64,000 nucleotides of DNA, taken from assembly GCF_001443605.1 (NCBI RefSeq), contig NZ_CP013118.1, positions 1,147,075 to 1,211,074 of the forward strand. Reading direction: 5' to 3'. Each line of letters begins with the position of its first letter. The stretch's first letter is position 1. Below, piece by piece: positions 27,681 through 37,555 of this stretch. Both the position numbers and the translations under genes were made by a program. This DNA is from Salinivirga cyanobacteriivorans (GTDB taxonomy: Bacteria > Bacteroidota > Bacteroidia > Bacteroidales > Salinivirgaceae). The notes under the pieces were generated by a model. It worked only from the letters and a program-made list of their open reading frames with translations. It was not told the origin of the DNA and searched no databases.

Positions 27681-27878
27681 AATAAATAGTTTTAATGGGT
27701 TTACAGGATCAATTTTACATCATTGCCAATGCAACTGAAAACTTTTTATGTCAAGGTACGATTTTACGCTTTCAGAAACAATTATTCCATTCTAAAACAC
27801 AAAACATCCATTCAGAACTGATTACTTGTCGTTTGCATAAAATATCTCATTTTAACCTATCAAGCTTCACAAAAAACC

Positions 27879-27886
27879 TATCTTTG
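27879..27886 (+). promoter_or_regulatory. Candidate -7 box TATCTTTG, near-leaderless start
   Basis: Exact TAnnTTTG match ending 5 bases before the ATG of the LytS kinase at 27892. If used, the transcript would begin almost at the start codon, giving a leaderless mRNA. Confidence 0.45.
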
Positions 27887-27891
27887 ATTAT

Positions 27892-28958
27892 ATGAAGATA
27901 GATACCTTTCACAAAACATTTACAGGAAAACGCAGATGGCTCTGGCATATTCTGTATTGGATACTGGCAGCGCTCATTCTGCTTTTTGTGTTCATTAACC
28001 CAAAATTCGATCTTCAAATACGTCTTGTATTGGTGGCATCGATGATAGTGGTAAGCTATTTTCTCACCTGGCTTATTAATTACATTCTGATTCCCCGGTT
28101 TCTGTTCAAAAACAAAATCTGGACTTTTATTTATCTCGTATTTGGAGGATTCATATTTACCATGTGGATCAATTTTTTCGCATCTTTTGGCATACTGATC
28201 TACAGTGCTTATACGCTTCCGGAACTTTTGATTCCTAACGGACAGGATATTCTGATACTACTTGCTGGCAATTACATTATTGTTTTTACAGCCGTGGTAA
28301 TTCACTTTATACGTGAATCGTATCGTCGAATGAACGAAAAAAACGAAATTGAAAAACAACGATTGCTCGCAGAATCAAAGCTTAAAGATGCCCAAATGAA
28401 GTTACTACAGGGTCAAATTCATCCGCATTTTTTATTCAACATGCTCAATAATCTTTATGGACTCAAAAAAAAGACACCAAAGAGGCACGCACTTCAATTC
28501 TGAAACTATCTGACTTGTTGGATTACATGCTTTACAAGGGAGAACACGAGTCTGTAGATTTAAATAGTGAAATAACCTTCATAGAAAACTATATTGCTCT
28601 TGAGAAACTCAGGCATGATAAATCTTTCACTGTGCAATTTAATTACCCAAAAAATATCGAAGGTTATAAAATACCGCCATTGCTTTTGTTTCCACTGGTA
28701 GAAAACGCATTCAAGCACAGCAGCTCCGGCGTTAAGTTGGCTCTTGATCTGGAAGGCGATCAACTGATGTTTAGAACCCAAAACAATTATCACCAAACCA
28801 AAACAGACAAATACCTGAATTCAGAAAGTAATGGAATTGGATTGAAAAACACCAGCGAACGACTTACTGTTCTTTTTCCCGAAAAACACAACTTACAAAT
28901 CCAGGACAACGGTGAAACTTTTATTGTAGACCTAAAAGTCACTTTAACCAATGAATAA
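27892..28958 (+). CDS. LytS-family sensor histidine kinase, frame broken at an A8 run
   Basis: The first frame (27892-28503, 203 residues) has four membrane helices, a coiled linker and the phospho-acceptor box GQIHPHFLFNMLNNLYGL, then ends in unrelated residues. The ATPase half is in the -1 frame: after LKKK it reads DTKEARTSILKLSDLLDYML, then the N box LLLFPLVENAFKHSSSG and the G box NGIGLKNTSERL, to 28958. The switch lies at plus-strand 28465-28473 (AAAAAAAAG), a textbook A_AAA_AAG slippery site. Programmed -1 frameshifting, phase variation, true loss of function or a sequencing error all fit. The intact kinase would be about 355 residues and signals to the LytTR regulator that overlaps its end by 8 bases. 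Confidence 0.75.
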
Positions 28959-29670
28959 CCGACTTAAATATCAATGTCTGATAATTGACGATGAACCCAT
29001 AGCCATTGACATAATTGAAGAGCATTTGGAGGCATTCGATCAGTTTGAGATATGCGGAAAGTTCACAAAAGCCACTGAAGCTATAGAATTATTAAACACG
29101 AAAAAAATAGATGTTTTGTTTTTGGATATCAATATGCCGGGAATTTCCGGAATTAATTTTCTCAAATCGCTACACCACCCGCCTGCAGTTATATTCACAA
29201 CGGCTTACCGCGAATTTGCTATAGATGCTTTTGACCTCGATGCCATCGACTACTTGCTCAAACCCATTGCTTTTGACCGTTTCATGAAAGCCATTAATAA
29301 ATTTCTGAGTTACCAAACCAGCACAACAAAAACTACTGACCATAAAACAGATGAGCAAACACATGTCATTATAAAATCGAATAAAAAGAACTACAAACTG
29401 GCATATGATGAAATTTTATTTATCAAAAGCCTTGACAACTACGTAAAAGTTCAAACACAAGACCATTCTTATGTTTGCTACGAAAAACTCAGTTATTTTG
29501 AAAACACTTTGCCGGAAACAATCTTTCTGCGAATACACCGGAGCTACATCATAAACATCAAAAAAGTAAAAGCCTTTACAACAGCATATGTGGAAATTGG
29601 AAAGCACCAGTTAAATATTGGCAGAAATTTCCGTGAAAAAGCAATAAGCCTATTGAAGGAGAACCCATAG
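28951..29670 (+). CDS. LytTR-type response regulator
   Basis: 239 residues. Receiver domain 1-125: acidic pocket IIDDEPIA, phospho-acceptor Asp in VLFLDINMPGISG, Thr/Lys switch residues in IFTTAYR and LLKPIAFDRF. LytTR DNA-binding domain about 140-235: IIKSNKKNYKLAYDEILFIK, DNYVKVQT, and FLRIHRSYIIN. It should bind promoter DNA when phosphorylated by the LytS-type kinase encoded immediately upstream, with which it overlaps by 8 bases. It is intact even though the kinase frame is broken. Confidence 0.92.
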   Translation: MNNRLKYQCLIIDDEPIAIDIIEEHLEAFDQFEICGKFTKATEAIELLNTKKIDVLFLDINMPGISGINFLKSLHHPPAVIFTTAYREFAIDAFDLDAIDYLLKPIAFDRFMKAINKFLSYQTSTTKTTDHKTDEQTHVIIKSNKKNYKLAYDEILFIKSLDNYVKVQTQDHSYVCYEKLSYFENTLPETIFLRIHRSYIINIKKVKAFTTAYVEIGKHQLNIGRNFREKAISLLKENP

Positions 29671-29730
29671 CACTGGTTTATTTTTTTACAGGCAGGCAAT
29701 CATAATATAACATTTTGATAGTAAAACAAC

Positions 29731-29758
29731 ATGCCGGTTTACACTAGCAAACCGGCAT
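29731..29758. terminator. Bidirectional hairpin between convergent genes
   Basis: ATGCCGGTTT pairs with AAACCGGCAT around an 8-base loop between the LytTR gene (plus) and the Tricorn gene (minus). The T-tract is poor on both strands. Confidence 0.55.
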
Positions 29759-29788
29759 TCAGTTGTCATTTCTTCGTCAAGACTCTAG

Positions 29789-32700
29789 CTACCTCGTTTC
29801 ATAAGGTTCGTGGCCTTTCACAGGTTCGTACGTTTTCAGCTCTTCCAAAATAACCTCAATGGCTTTTTCGAGTTGTGCATCTTTTCCTTTGGCCAATTCG
29901 GCTGGATTTTCAGGAACTTTCACATCCGGATCTACACCGTGACCCTCTTTAAACCATGTTCCGTCAGGGTTGTACATACGGAAAGTTGGCACAGTAACCA
30001 CGCCGCCATCAATCAGGCTGGGGGCGCCTGAGATACCAATGAGACCACCCCATGTGCGGGTACCAACAAGCTTACCCAGTCCTGCTTTTCTGAAATAATC
30101 GGGGAATGCATCACCACCGGAACCACTCCAACCATTAATGAGCATGACTTTCGGGCCAAAGTTTGCAACGCGGGGCCACTGCCAGTCTTTCTTGCCACGA
30201 ACAGCCCAATAGGCCAATGGTTCACGGTCGAGCAATTCAATAAAACGGTCGGGAATTTGTCCTCCGCTATTAAAACGCTCATCAATTACAAGTGCATCTT
30301 TATGATATTGGGCTGCAAACTGGCGCATCAATTCATTCTGTCCATCGATACCAGTCGAGCGTACGTAAATATAACCTGCGCGACCGTTGGTTTCGTCATC
30401 TACTTGCTTTCGATTCTGCTCTATCCATGCAAGATGGCGAAGACGAGATTCCGATTTTAGTGTTTTCACAATTACCTTACGAGCCCCATCTGTGGTGGGC
30501 TTATCATTCACTGTTAGCTCAACGGTTTCTCCTGCCATATCTTCAAAAGCGGCATAAGGCTGTTTACTTGCATCAAGCAGTACGCCATTCACCGCGAGCA
30601 CATAATCACCTTCACTAACATCAACACCGGGCTCATCCAGGGGCGATCTAACCTCAGCATCCCATGGTGCACCACGTACTATGCGTTTAATTTTATACTG
30701 ACCATTTTCCACAGCCCAATCTACACCCAGGTAGCCTATTCGCCTGTATTTACTATGCTCTGTGTCTCCTCCACCTACATACGCATGCGAAGCATTCATT
30801 TCTCCAATCAGTTCACCTAAAACATAATTCACATCAGAACGGGTTACAGCCTGATCTATGAGCTTGGCATATTGCTCACCAATGGCTTTCCAGTCCAAAC
30901 CGTGCATATTGGCATCGTAGAAAAAATCACGCTCAAGCCTCCAGGCATCCCAGAACATCTGACGCCATTCCTCCCTGGGGTTTACAGTCATAATCATATT
31001 ACTCAGGTCGGCCGGCTCATCGAATTTTTGCTTTGGAGCAATATCAATCACCCCTATTTTATTGCGGGCCATGACCATCATTTTTTTCTGATCAGCAGTT
31101 ATTTCAAAGTACTGAACACCTTTAATTATGGTTTTCACTTCCCGCTCTTTCAAATCATAAAACTGCACAGCACTTTGTTTTTCATTTGACCCGGCATTAG
31201 GATAACGCATAAACACTACCTTACCTTCGACTGCAGATAAATCGCTGTATCGACCAGCATCGACAGGCAGCAGAATCATTCTCCGTTCAAAACCTTCAAA
31301 ATCAATCTTCACTGATTCATCCTTATCTTTTTCCTTATCTTTCTTTTTCTTCTTTTCATCTTTTTTTCCATGATCCTCCTCTTCAATTTTCACCTCATCA
31401 TTCTCAGGCTTCAGAGGCGATTCTATTTTGGTAGTCAGTGGAATAGCAGCTACCATGGTTGAATTAGGATATACAAACGTACCGTCAAACTCGCTGTAAA
31501 CCGGCCTCATCTCACGGTTTGTAAGACAATACAGGTATTTCCCTTCGGGATCGAATGCAGGCCGATAGTTGGTATAAAAATCGCTCGTTACCTGATGCTT
31601 TTTGTCAGCATCTACATCATAAATAAAAATAACGCTGTTATTCTGATTAACCGACCTTGACCAGGTTAGCCACTTACTATCTGAAGACCAATCGAAACTG
31701 AAATTTAACAGGCCGTTGTGATTTCTCCCATTTCCAGTATCAATTTTCCGGTTATCTTGTTTCTCGATATCGTAAATAAAAAGTTCCATTAGATGATTTA
31801 CATAGGCCATTTTTTTACTATCGGGAGACCAATAAACAGGGTACCGATAACCTTTTTTGAAGTCAGTAAGCATGTTTGATTCACCACTTTGAAAATCATG
31901 CAGGTAAAGCTGATATTCACCTGACTGATCGCTCCACCAGGCAACTTTTTTGCCATTTGGCGCCCACACCGGGTAGCGCTCTGCAGCACCGCTTGTTTGT
32001 GTGAGATTGTGAGTTACTCCTTTTTCGGCCGGGATACTAAATATTTCGCCCCTGGCTTCTGCTACAATGCGGTTTCCCTCAACAGAAACATGAGCCCATT
32101 CAATCTGTTTCTTTGGGTTCTTTTGTTTAGGTAAAAGTGTAGTTTGGTCGGTCATCACATTTATATCCACCTCCGCATATTCCTGGGTATTCAGATTCAT
32201 CAGGTACAATTTTCCGCCAGCCTCAAAAACAATATCAGATGGTCCGGCAGAAGGGAAATGCACATCAAAATCTTTGAAATGGGTCAATTGCTGATGTTTT
32301 TTGTTAGAAGTATTGTACATCCATATATTAAACCGCTTAGCTTCGCCTCTATCTGAAAGATAGTAAATATTTTCACCTACCCACATTGGAAATTCTTCAT
32401 TGGCATCGGTATTTGAAATATTCCACGATTTTTTTGCCTCACGATCAAAAATATGAATATCGGGGGCCATACCGCCGCGATAACGCTTCCAGGTACGATA
32501 AATTCTGCTATTGAAGTTGAAAGCAATCTTGTTACCATCGGGCGAAAAACACGCAAGGTCGCCATAGCTCACGGCTACTTTCACGGGTAAACCACCATCC
32601 AGAGAAACTGTATAAAGTTGACGGTACCGCTGACGACCACTTTTACGGGCAGAAGAAAAGAGCAATTTATTTTCTTTGGGATGCCAGTCGAGCAGCAAGT

Positions 32701-33031
32701 CGCTTCCGCCATGCGATGTTACGCGCTCAGGCACACCCCCGCCGATAGGAATTACATACACATCGCGGTTTCCACCATAATTACCCGTAAAAGCTATTTG
32801 CTGACCGTCGGGAGAAAACCGGGCCATATTCTCGGTGCCAGCAGGCGAGCTTAGTCGATTGGCTGTACCACCATCTTTATGGACTACCCATAAATCGCCG
32901 CCGTAGGTAAATACAATTTTATTTTCAGAAACATCCGGAAAACGAAACATCCGGGCATTGATTTGTGCTGATACTGTTTGCAGGAAAAATCCTGACAGTA
33001 TCACACAAAATAAAATGGATTTTTTAAGCAT
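29789..33031 (-). CDS. Tricorn-type S41 protease with WD40-like propellers
   Basis: 1080 residues with an N-terminal signal peptide (ILFCVILSGFFLQTVSAQ). Residues about 25-560 form repeated WD40/TolB-like blades (FSPDGQQIAFTGN, WHPKENKLLFSS, WAPNGKKVAWWSD). A Lys/Glu-rich linker lies near 575-600. A core domain, a PDZ-like domain (YVLAVNGVLLD) and a tail-specific protease domain follow. Catalytic candidates are the Ser-His in MNASHAYVGG and the nucleophile Ser in WSGSGGDAFPDYF. It degrades peptides in the periplasm or at the envelope; the archaeal enzyme works downstream of the proteasome. Single minus-strand gene with no clear partner. Confidence 0.92.
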   Translation of the reverse strand: MLKKSILFCVILSGFFLQTVSAQINARMFRFPDVSENKIVFTYGGDLWVVHKDGGTANRLSSPAGTENMARFSPDGQQIAFTGNYGGNRDVYVIPIGGGVPERVTSHGGSDLLLDWHPKENKLLFSSARKSGRQRYRQLYTVSLDGGLPVKVAVSYGDLACFSPDGNKIAFNFNSRIYRTWKRYRGGMAPDIHIFDREAKKSWNISNTDANEEFPMWVGENIYYLSDRGEAKRFNIWMYNTSNKKHQQLTHFKDFDVHFPSAGPSDIVFEAGGKLYLMNLNTQEYAEVDINVMTDQTTLLPKQKNPKKQIEWAHVSVEGNRIVAEARGEIFSIPAEKGVTHNLTQTSGAAERYPVWAPNGKKVAWWSDQSGEYQLYLHDFQSGESNMLTDFKKGYRYPVYWSPDSKKMAYVNHLMELFIYDIEKQDNRKIDTGNGRNHNGLLNFSFDWSSDSKWLTWSRSVNQNNSVIFIYDVDADKKHQVTSDFYTNYRPAFDPEGKYLYCLTNREMRPVYSEFDGTFVYPNSTMVAAIPLTTKIESPLKPENDEVKIEEEDHGKKDEKKKKKDKEKDKDESVKIDFEGFERRMILLPVDAGRYSDLSAVEGKVVFMRYPNAGSNEKQSAVQFYDLKEREVKTIIKGVQYFEITADQKKMMVMARNKIGVIDIAPKQKFDEPADLSNMIMTVNPREEWRQMFWDAWRLERDFFYDANMHGLDWKAIGEQYAKLIDQAVTRSDVNYVLGELIGEMNASHAYVGGGDTEHSKYRRIGYLGVDWAVENGQYKIKRIVRGAPWDAEVRSPLDEPGVDVSEGDYVLAVNGVLLDASKQPYAAFEDMAGETVELTVNDKPTTDGARKVIVKTLKSESRLRHLAWIEQNRKQVDDETNGRAGYIYVRSTGIDGQNELMRQFAAQYHKDALVIDERFNSGGQIPDRFIELLDREPLAYWAVRGKKDWQWPRVANFGPKVMLINGWSGSGGDAFPDYFRKAGLGKLVGTRTWGGLIGISGAPSLIDGGVVTVPTFRMYNPDGTWFKEGHGVDPDVKVPENPAELAKGKDAQLEKAIEVILEELKTYEPVKGHEPYETR

Positions 33032-33171
33032 GATAGGTTAATTTTAATTTGCAGTATAAATAACAGACGCTCAATATGCATCAATATTACAATTTAAGTC
33101 TTTTTTTTTCAACTGAGCAAACTTCCATTATTCAAATCAGGCCTGTAGTGTTTGAATTCCCCACACTCCTC

Positions 33172-33202
33172 AAAAAAAAGAGACCGGTTGTCCGAACCAG
33201 TC
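33172..33202 (-). terminator. Terminator of the DUF4168 gene
   Basis: On the minus strand GACTGGTT and AACCGGTC form a stem with one mismatch, followed by TCTTTTTTTT, 44 bases after the stop of the gene at 33246. Confidence 0.7.
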
Positions 33203-33245
33203 CCTTGCAATAGCATGATACCTATATAAAGATTTATATCACAAA

Positions 33246-33710
33246 TTAATTGCCCATTGGTGATTGCATCATTTGTTTCACCTTTTGAGTCAGTTTAGGA
33301 TCATTTTGTACTTGTTTTGAAATACTTTGGTAACGCTTAAAAGTTAAATCTGACGACTGAATATGTTGTTGGATTTTACTTTGAGCATTGCTTCTGATTT
33401 TGGCTACCTTTTTATTGGCAGCATTGTATTTTTGCATTTCTTCTTCACCAGCCCGGGCATCTTGCTTTGCATCAGCCTCAGCACGTTGAATAGCTACAAA
33501 ACGTTTCACATCAAGCTCCTCAGCTTCTATGGCTTTTACCATATCCTTTTGAGCTTGCTGATCAATAATCTGTAGCTGTTGCACAATAGTTACAAAAGTT
33601 TTCAGTTCATCGTCGTTTGGTTTTTTAGCGTCTGCTGCATTCTGTGCTGTTACACCTATAGAAACCAGTGCCAATACCAATAAAATTGTTAATTTCTTTA
33701 AAATCGTCAT
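33246..33710 (-). CDS. Secreted DUF4168 protein
   Basis: 154 residues with a signal peptide (LTILLVLALVSIGVTAQ) and a helical, Lys/Gln-rich mature part. The layout DDELKTFVTIVQQLQIIDQQ ... FVAIQRAEADAKQ ... FKRYQSISKQVQNDPKLTQ matches DUF4168, a family of exported helical proteins of unknown function common in Bacteroidetes and Proteobacteria. Single gene with its own terminator. Confidence 0.75.
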   Translation of the reverse strand: MTILKKLTILLVLALVSIGVTAQNAADAKKPNDDELKTFVTIVQQLQIIDQQAQKDMVKAIEAEELDVKRFVAIQRAEADAKQDARAGEEEMQKYNAANKKVAKIRSNAQSKIQQHIQSSDLTFKRYQSISKQVQNDPKLTQKVKQMMQSPMGN

Positions 33711-34204
33711 AAATACCTCTTTGTTTTAGTTTTTAATTTAAATAAGGCTTTGAAGCGTTATCATATTTTACTAACCCTATCAAGCCTACAAAATCGCCCC
33801 GGTTATTGAAGCAAAAACAATCACAGGAATTGTATTCTACATACTTTTCAATTTCTTTTAATGCACAAAACTACCTGTAGTTAAACTCAATACACAAAAG
33901 TTCGATTTATTTTCAGGCTCGAAAAAACAATTAAAAATATAGAACACCAAACTACAGGCAATTTCTTTTAATATTGCTACCCCCACTTTACAAATTGAGA
34001 TAAAACTCCGATGCAGTATTTAAAAATTCTTAGTTTTGTGTTTTCAAAACAATCAAAGCAAATCAAGAACAACTGAAGTAGTTGTCAAAAATCAGTTCAG
34101 GGAATGACAGTTTTTAAATCGGTTATTCTTATTTGTTAAAATATTACATTCCGCTAATTTAAAAGCGAGCTTAAAACAATATAATATTTACTAAAAAATT
34201 GACC
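33711..34204. other. Intergenic region between divergent genes, no gene seen
   Basis: About 490 AT-rich bases between the divergent DUF4168 gene and the importer operon. CAATTTCTTTTAAT occurs twice (33849-33862 and 33959-33972), with ACTAC-CTGTAG mirror words nearby. I looked for a cobalamin riboswitch, because the downstream genes resemble a B12 or iron importer, and could not recognise its conserved boxes. Confidence 0.4.
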
Positions 34205-35326
34205 ATGCGCAGCATTCTATTAATCATCAATATATTTTTCATTTTTGCATCGTGCGGGAAACAAGCACAAGAAGCGGCAAACACCTCTATTACTAATGAT
34301 TATGCCAAGCACTTTTCACTGGAGCAAAAAGACGGCTACACGCTTCTGGAAATAAAAAATCCATGGATAGACGCCCAAAATATAAATTACCGTTACGCCA
34401 TTACAGAAACCAGTCAGGCCCAAATTCCTGATGATCTGAAGATTATTCACACGGAACCCGAACGCGTAGCAGCAATATCTACTACACATATTGCCTTTTT
34501 GGAACAATTGAACAGACTTGGCAATCTTGTGGCAGTATCAGACAAACAATTTATTTACAGCCGCCGTTTTCACCATATCGACAGCACACAGGGCATAAAA
34601 GAGGTAGGTTTTGACACCAACCTGAATATCGAAAAGCTTCTGCAGCTGAAAGTAAAGCTGGTTTTTCTTTATGGCATATCAAATGAGATTGAGCCCATTC
34701 GAAAACGATTAATTCGGGCAGGAATAGTGCCGGTAATGATTGGTGAATACATGGAACAGCACCCATTGGGTAAAGCAGAATGGATAAAAGTTTTTGGAAC
34801 TATTTTTAACCAGGAGAATGAAGCGCAAAACTTTTTCGATTCGGTTTCTAATGCCTACCTTCAGCTGGCAAATATGACTGACACGCTAAAAAGCAAACCC
34901 TCTGTTTTTACAGGCATGCCCTGGAATGACACCTGGCACACACCGGGAGGCAACACCTATACTGCAAAACTAATTGAAGATGCCGGTGCGGCATATGTTT
35001 TTAAAAACGATACCAGCTCGGTAAATTTTCAGTACGACACTGAAATTGTATATGAACGTGCCGGCGAAGCTGATTATTGGATTAACCCGGGGACAGCGGC
35101 TTCTTTAAAAGATATCGTTTCGCAAGATACGCGACTTAAATTATTCAAAGCATACCAAAACGGGAAAGTATTCAATAATAATCGTCGGGCCTTACCATCA
35201 GGTGGCTCGGATTATATGGAATCAGGCGTGGTAAATCCACATTTGATACTGGGCGACCTTATACGGATTTTTCATCCGAACAAGGTCAGTAAAAAATCGT
35301 TTCATTACTATCAACAGTTAAAATAA
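34205..35326 (+). CDS. BtuF/FecB-type substrate-binding lipoprotein
   Basis: 373 residues from the ATG at 34205; the TTG two codons earlier is less likely. Lipoprotein signal ending FIFASC (Cys near residue 17). The type III periplasmic binding fold is visible: RVAAISTTHIAFLEQLNRLG near residue 85, VGFDTNLNIEKLLQLKVKLV near residue 135, and WKVFGTIFN-like helix blocks after. Related proteins bind vitamin B12, heme or ferric siderophores; sequence does not decide which. It is first in an operon with a FecCD-type permease (2-base gap) and an ATPase. Confidence 0.85.
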   Translation: MRSILLIINIFFIFASCGKQAQEAANTSITNDYAKHFSLEQKDGYTLLEIKNPWIDAQNINYRYAITETSQAQIPDDLKIIHTEPERVAAISTTHIAFLEQLNRLGNLVAVSDKQFIYSRRFHHIDSTQGIKEVGFDTNLNIEKLLQLKVKLVFLYGISNEIEPIRKRLIRAGIVPVMIGEYMEQHPLGKAEWIKVFGTIFNQENEAQNFFDSVSNAYLQLANMTDTLKSKPSVFTGMPWNDTWHTPGGNTYTAKLIEDAGAAYVFKNDTSSVNFQYDTEIVYERAGEADYWINPGTAASLKDIVSQDTRLKLFKAYQNGKVFNNNRRALPSGGSDYMESGVVNPHLILGDLIRIFHPNKVSKKSFHYYQQLK

Positions 35327-35328
35327 TC

Positions 35329-36351
35329 ATGAACCAGACCCAGAAAATCATACTGATATCGGTAATTACAGTTGCTCTATTCATAGCAGACCTGTTGTTA
35401 GGATCAGTAATAATACCTTTACCTGATTTTTGGGAATTGATAAATGATAAAAGCTCCAACGATTTTTTACATACCATTTTATTCAATTTTCGTTTTCCAC
35501 GTGCACTGACTGCGGTGGCAGCAGGTATGGCACTGTCGGTTAGCGGATTAATTATGCAAACTGTTTTTCGAAATCCACTGGCAGGACCATTTGTACTGGG
35601 CATTAGCAGTGGAGCAAGTTTAGGGGTAGCCTTAATTATTATCGGCTTTCAGACATTTGGTTGGTTTAGCCGGCTTGCTGTTTTATCAAACTGGACCGTA
35701 GTTACAGCAGCACTCCTGGGCAGCGGGTTGCTGTTATTGCTTCTTTTATTGGTTTCCACCCGCGTAAAAGACATCATGACCATCCTGATTCTGGGCATAC
35801 TCTTTAGCAGTTCGGTTTCGGCATTGGTAAGTATAATGCAGTATTTTTCACCCGAAGGCGCCCTTAAATCATATGTAATTTGGACAATGGGGAACCTTGG
35901 AAATGTTACGGGAGGACAATTACAGATATTATGGCTTGCTACCGGTGCCGGCGTACTCATTGCCCTGCTCAATGGAAAAGGATTAAATATTATGCTTCTG
36001 GGAGAACACTACGCCCAAACCACAGGCGTTAATATTTTTGTATTCCGGTTGTTTATTTTCCTTGCCACAAGTTTACTGGCTGGCGCTGTAACAGCATTTT
36101 GCGGGCCAATTGGATTCATTGGGATTGCCGTACCACATGTTGTAAGACTCGTTTTTAAATCGACCAATCACTTCATACTTATTCCGGGCACATTACTGGC
36201 CGGGGCCGCCATTATGCTCATGAGCGACATTGTGGCTCATTTACCAGGCTCCGACCGTATATTACCCATCAACAGCATAACGGCACTTTTAGGGATACCA
36301 ATTGTAGTTTGGATCATATTCCGTAACCGACATCTAAGCCAGGTATTTTAA
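35329..36351 (+). CDS. BtuC/FecCD-type ABC transporter permease
   Basis: 340 residues, about nine to ten membrane helices. Family marks: FNFRFPRALTAVAAGMALSV, GLIMQTVFRNPLAGPFVLGI near residue 80, and the coupling region GPIGFIGIAVPHVVRLVF near residue 260. It imports B12 or an iron complex delivered by the upstream lipoprotein. It starts 2 bases after that gene and its stop overlaps the next ATG (TAATG), so the three are one operon. Confidence 0.92.
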   Translation: MNQTQKIILISVITVALFIADLLLGSVIIPLPDFWELINDKSSNDFLHTILFNFRFPRALTAVAAGMALSVSGLIMQTVFRNPLAGPFVLGISSGASLGVALIIIGFQTFGWFSRLAVLSNWTVVTAALLGSGLLLLLLLLVSTRVKDIMTILILGILFSSSVSALVSIMQYFSPEGALKSYVIWTMGNLGNVTGGQLQILWLATGAGVLIALLNGKGLNIMLLGEHYAQTTGVNIFVFRLFIFLATSLLAGAVTAFCGPIGFIGIAVPHVVRLVFKSTNHFILIPGTLLAGAAIMLMSDIVAHLPGSDRILPINSITALLGIPIVVWIIFRNRHLSQVF

Positions 36352-37367
36352 TGGTAGGAAACGAAATACATATCAAACTCAAAAAATTGTCTGTCGGCTA
36401 CAATGCGGGTAGAAACAAACGCACCATTATTCCATGTATTAACCTTGAAGCACCACGCGGCAGCTTAATTGCATTGGTAGGTGCCAATGGAACCGGAAAA
36501 AGCACCTTATTAAAGACACTCGCCGGGTTGCAACCACCATTGCAGGGCGATATTGAAATTCAGGGAAGGCCACTACATGATTACGGAAGGCCCGAGCTGG
36601 CCCGCAAACTCAGCTTTGTTGGCACCCACTACGACATGCATTCCATGATGCGTGTCCACCAGGTTGTAAGTTACGGACGCTACCCCTACACCAACATTGT
36701 GGGTAAGTTACATGAAACAGACCGGGAACAAATTCGCAAAGCCATGCACGATACCGGTATTTTTCACTTGCGTGATGCCTTTGTGGGCGAAATATCTGAT
36801 GGTGAAAAACAGCGCGTGCTTATTGCAAGAAGCCTTGCACAAGATACCGACATTATTCTGCTGGACGAACCAACAGCTTTTCTTGATGTGCGCAACAAAT
36901 TTGAGGTATTACACTTACTTGGCAAACTTGCGCATGAGCGACAAAAAATTATTCTTTTTTCCTCACACGACCTACAAATTGTGTTAGGCACAGCCGATCT
37001 GTTATGGTTTATCGATCAAAAAAAAATCATACAGGGACTACCCGAAGAACTCGTGCTCAAAAATACCATCAACGAATTGTTCCGGCACAGTGAGGTCTTC
37101 TTCGATCCGGAAGAAAATGAATTTAGAATACAGCGGCAACATAAGTTCACAGTCAACCTAAAAGGTACAGGAGCTCTTTTTAAGTGGACACAGCGGGCGC
37201 TTGACAGGCTACACATTAAAACAGGCTCCCGGGAAGGGCTCCCTGAAATAACCATAGAAGAGCAAAATGGGGAAATTGCATGGATCGTATCATATAAAGA
37301 AAAGACACAACGGTTTCAGGCGCTGGAAGATCTTATCAAATATTTGTACAGCCTTGGATTAAAGTAA
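36351..37367 (+). CDS. BtuD/FecE-type ABC ATPase with a C-terminal extension
   Basis: 338 residues. Walker A VGANGTGKSTLLK near residue 40, signature motif EISDGEKQRVLIA (Asp in place of the second Gly-type residue of LSGGE), Walker B IILLDEPTAFLDV, switch His in LFSSHDLQ. The ATPase domain ends near residue 245. The remaining 90 residues (from NELFRHSEVFFDPEENEFR) are not part of a standard BtuD and form a small alpha/beta domain of unknown role. Last gene of the importer operon. Confidence 0.88.
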   Translation: MVGNEIHIKLKKLSVGYNAGRNKRTIIPCINLEAPRGSLIALVGANGTGKSTLLKTLAGLQPPLQGDIEIQGRPLHDYGRPELARKLSFVGTHYDMHSMMRVHQVVSYGRYPYTNIVGKLHETDREQIRKAMHDTGIFHLRDAFVGEISDGEKQRVLIARSLAQDTDIILLDEPTAFLDVRNKFEVLHLLGKLAHERQKIILFSSHDLQIVLGTADLLWFIDQKKIIQGLPEELVLKNTINELFRHSEVFFDPEENEFRIQRQHKFTVNLKGTGALFKWTQRALDRLHIKTGSREGLPEITIEEQNGEIAWIVSYKEKTQRFQALEDLIKYLYSLGLK

Positions 37368-37498
37368 CCCCTGCAACCTTTAGCAGGACTTGATTGCACC
37401 TAACATTAAAAAAGATTAATCCTGAAACCCGGTCCGGATTTAAAACAACAACGGCACAATTTGTGTCAACAATAATATCAGGTTTCAACAGATAATAT

Positions 37499-37506
37499 TA
37501 ATTTTG
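37499..37506 (+). promoter_or_regulatory. Candidate -7 box TAATTTTG
   Basis: Exact TAnnTTTG match 49 bases upstream of the protease ATG at 37556. It separates the S41 protease gene from the importer operon. Confidence 0.4.
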
Positions 37507-37555
37507 TTGGGATGCATTGAAAATGCATCCTTTAAAAACGAAAATCAATTTCACT

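Noticed and set aside
33711-34204. Cobalamin riboswitch upstream of the BtuFCD-like operon
   Set aside because: Searched for by eye because of the gene context; none of the conserved boxes was recognisable.
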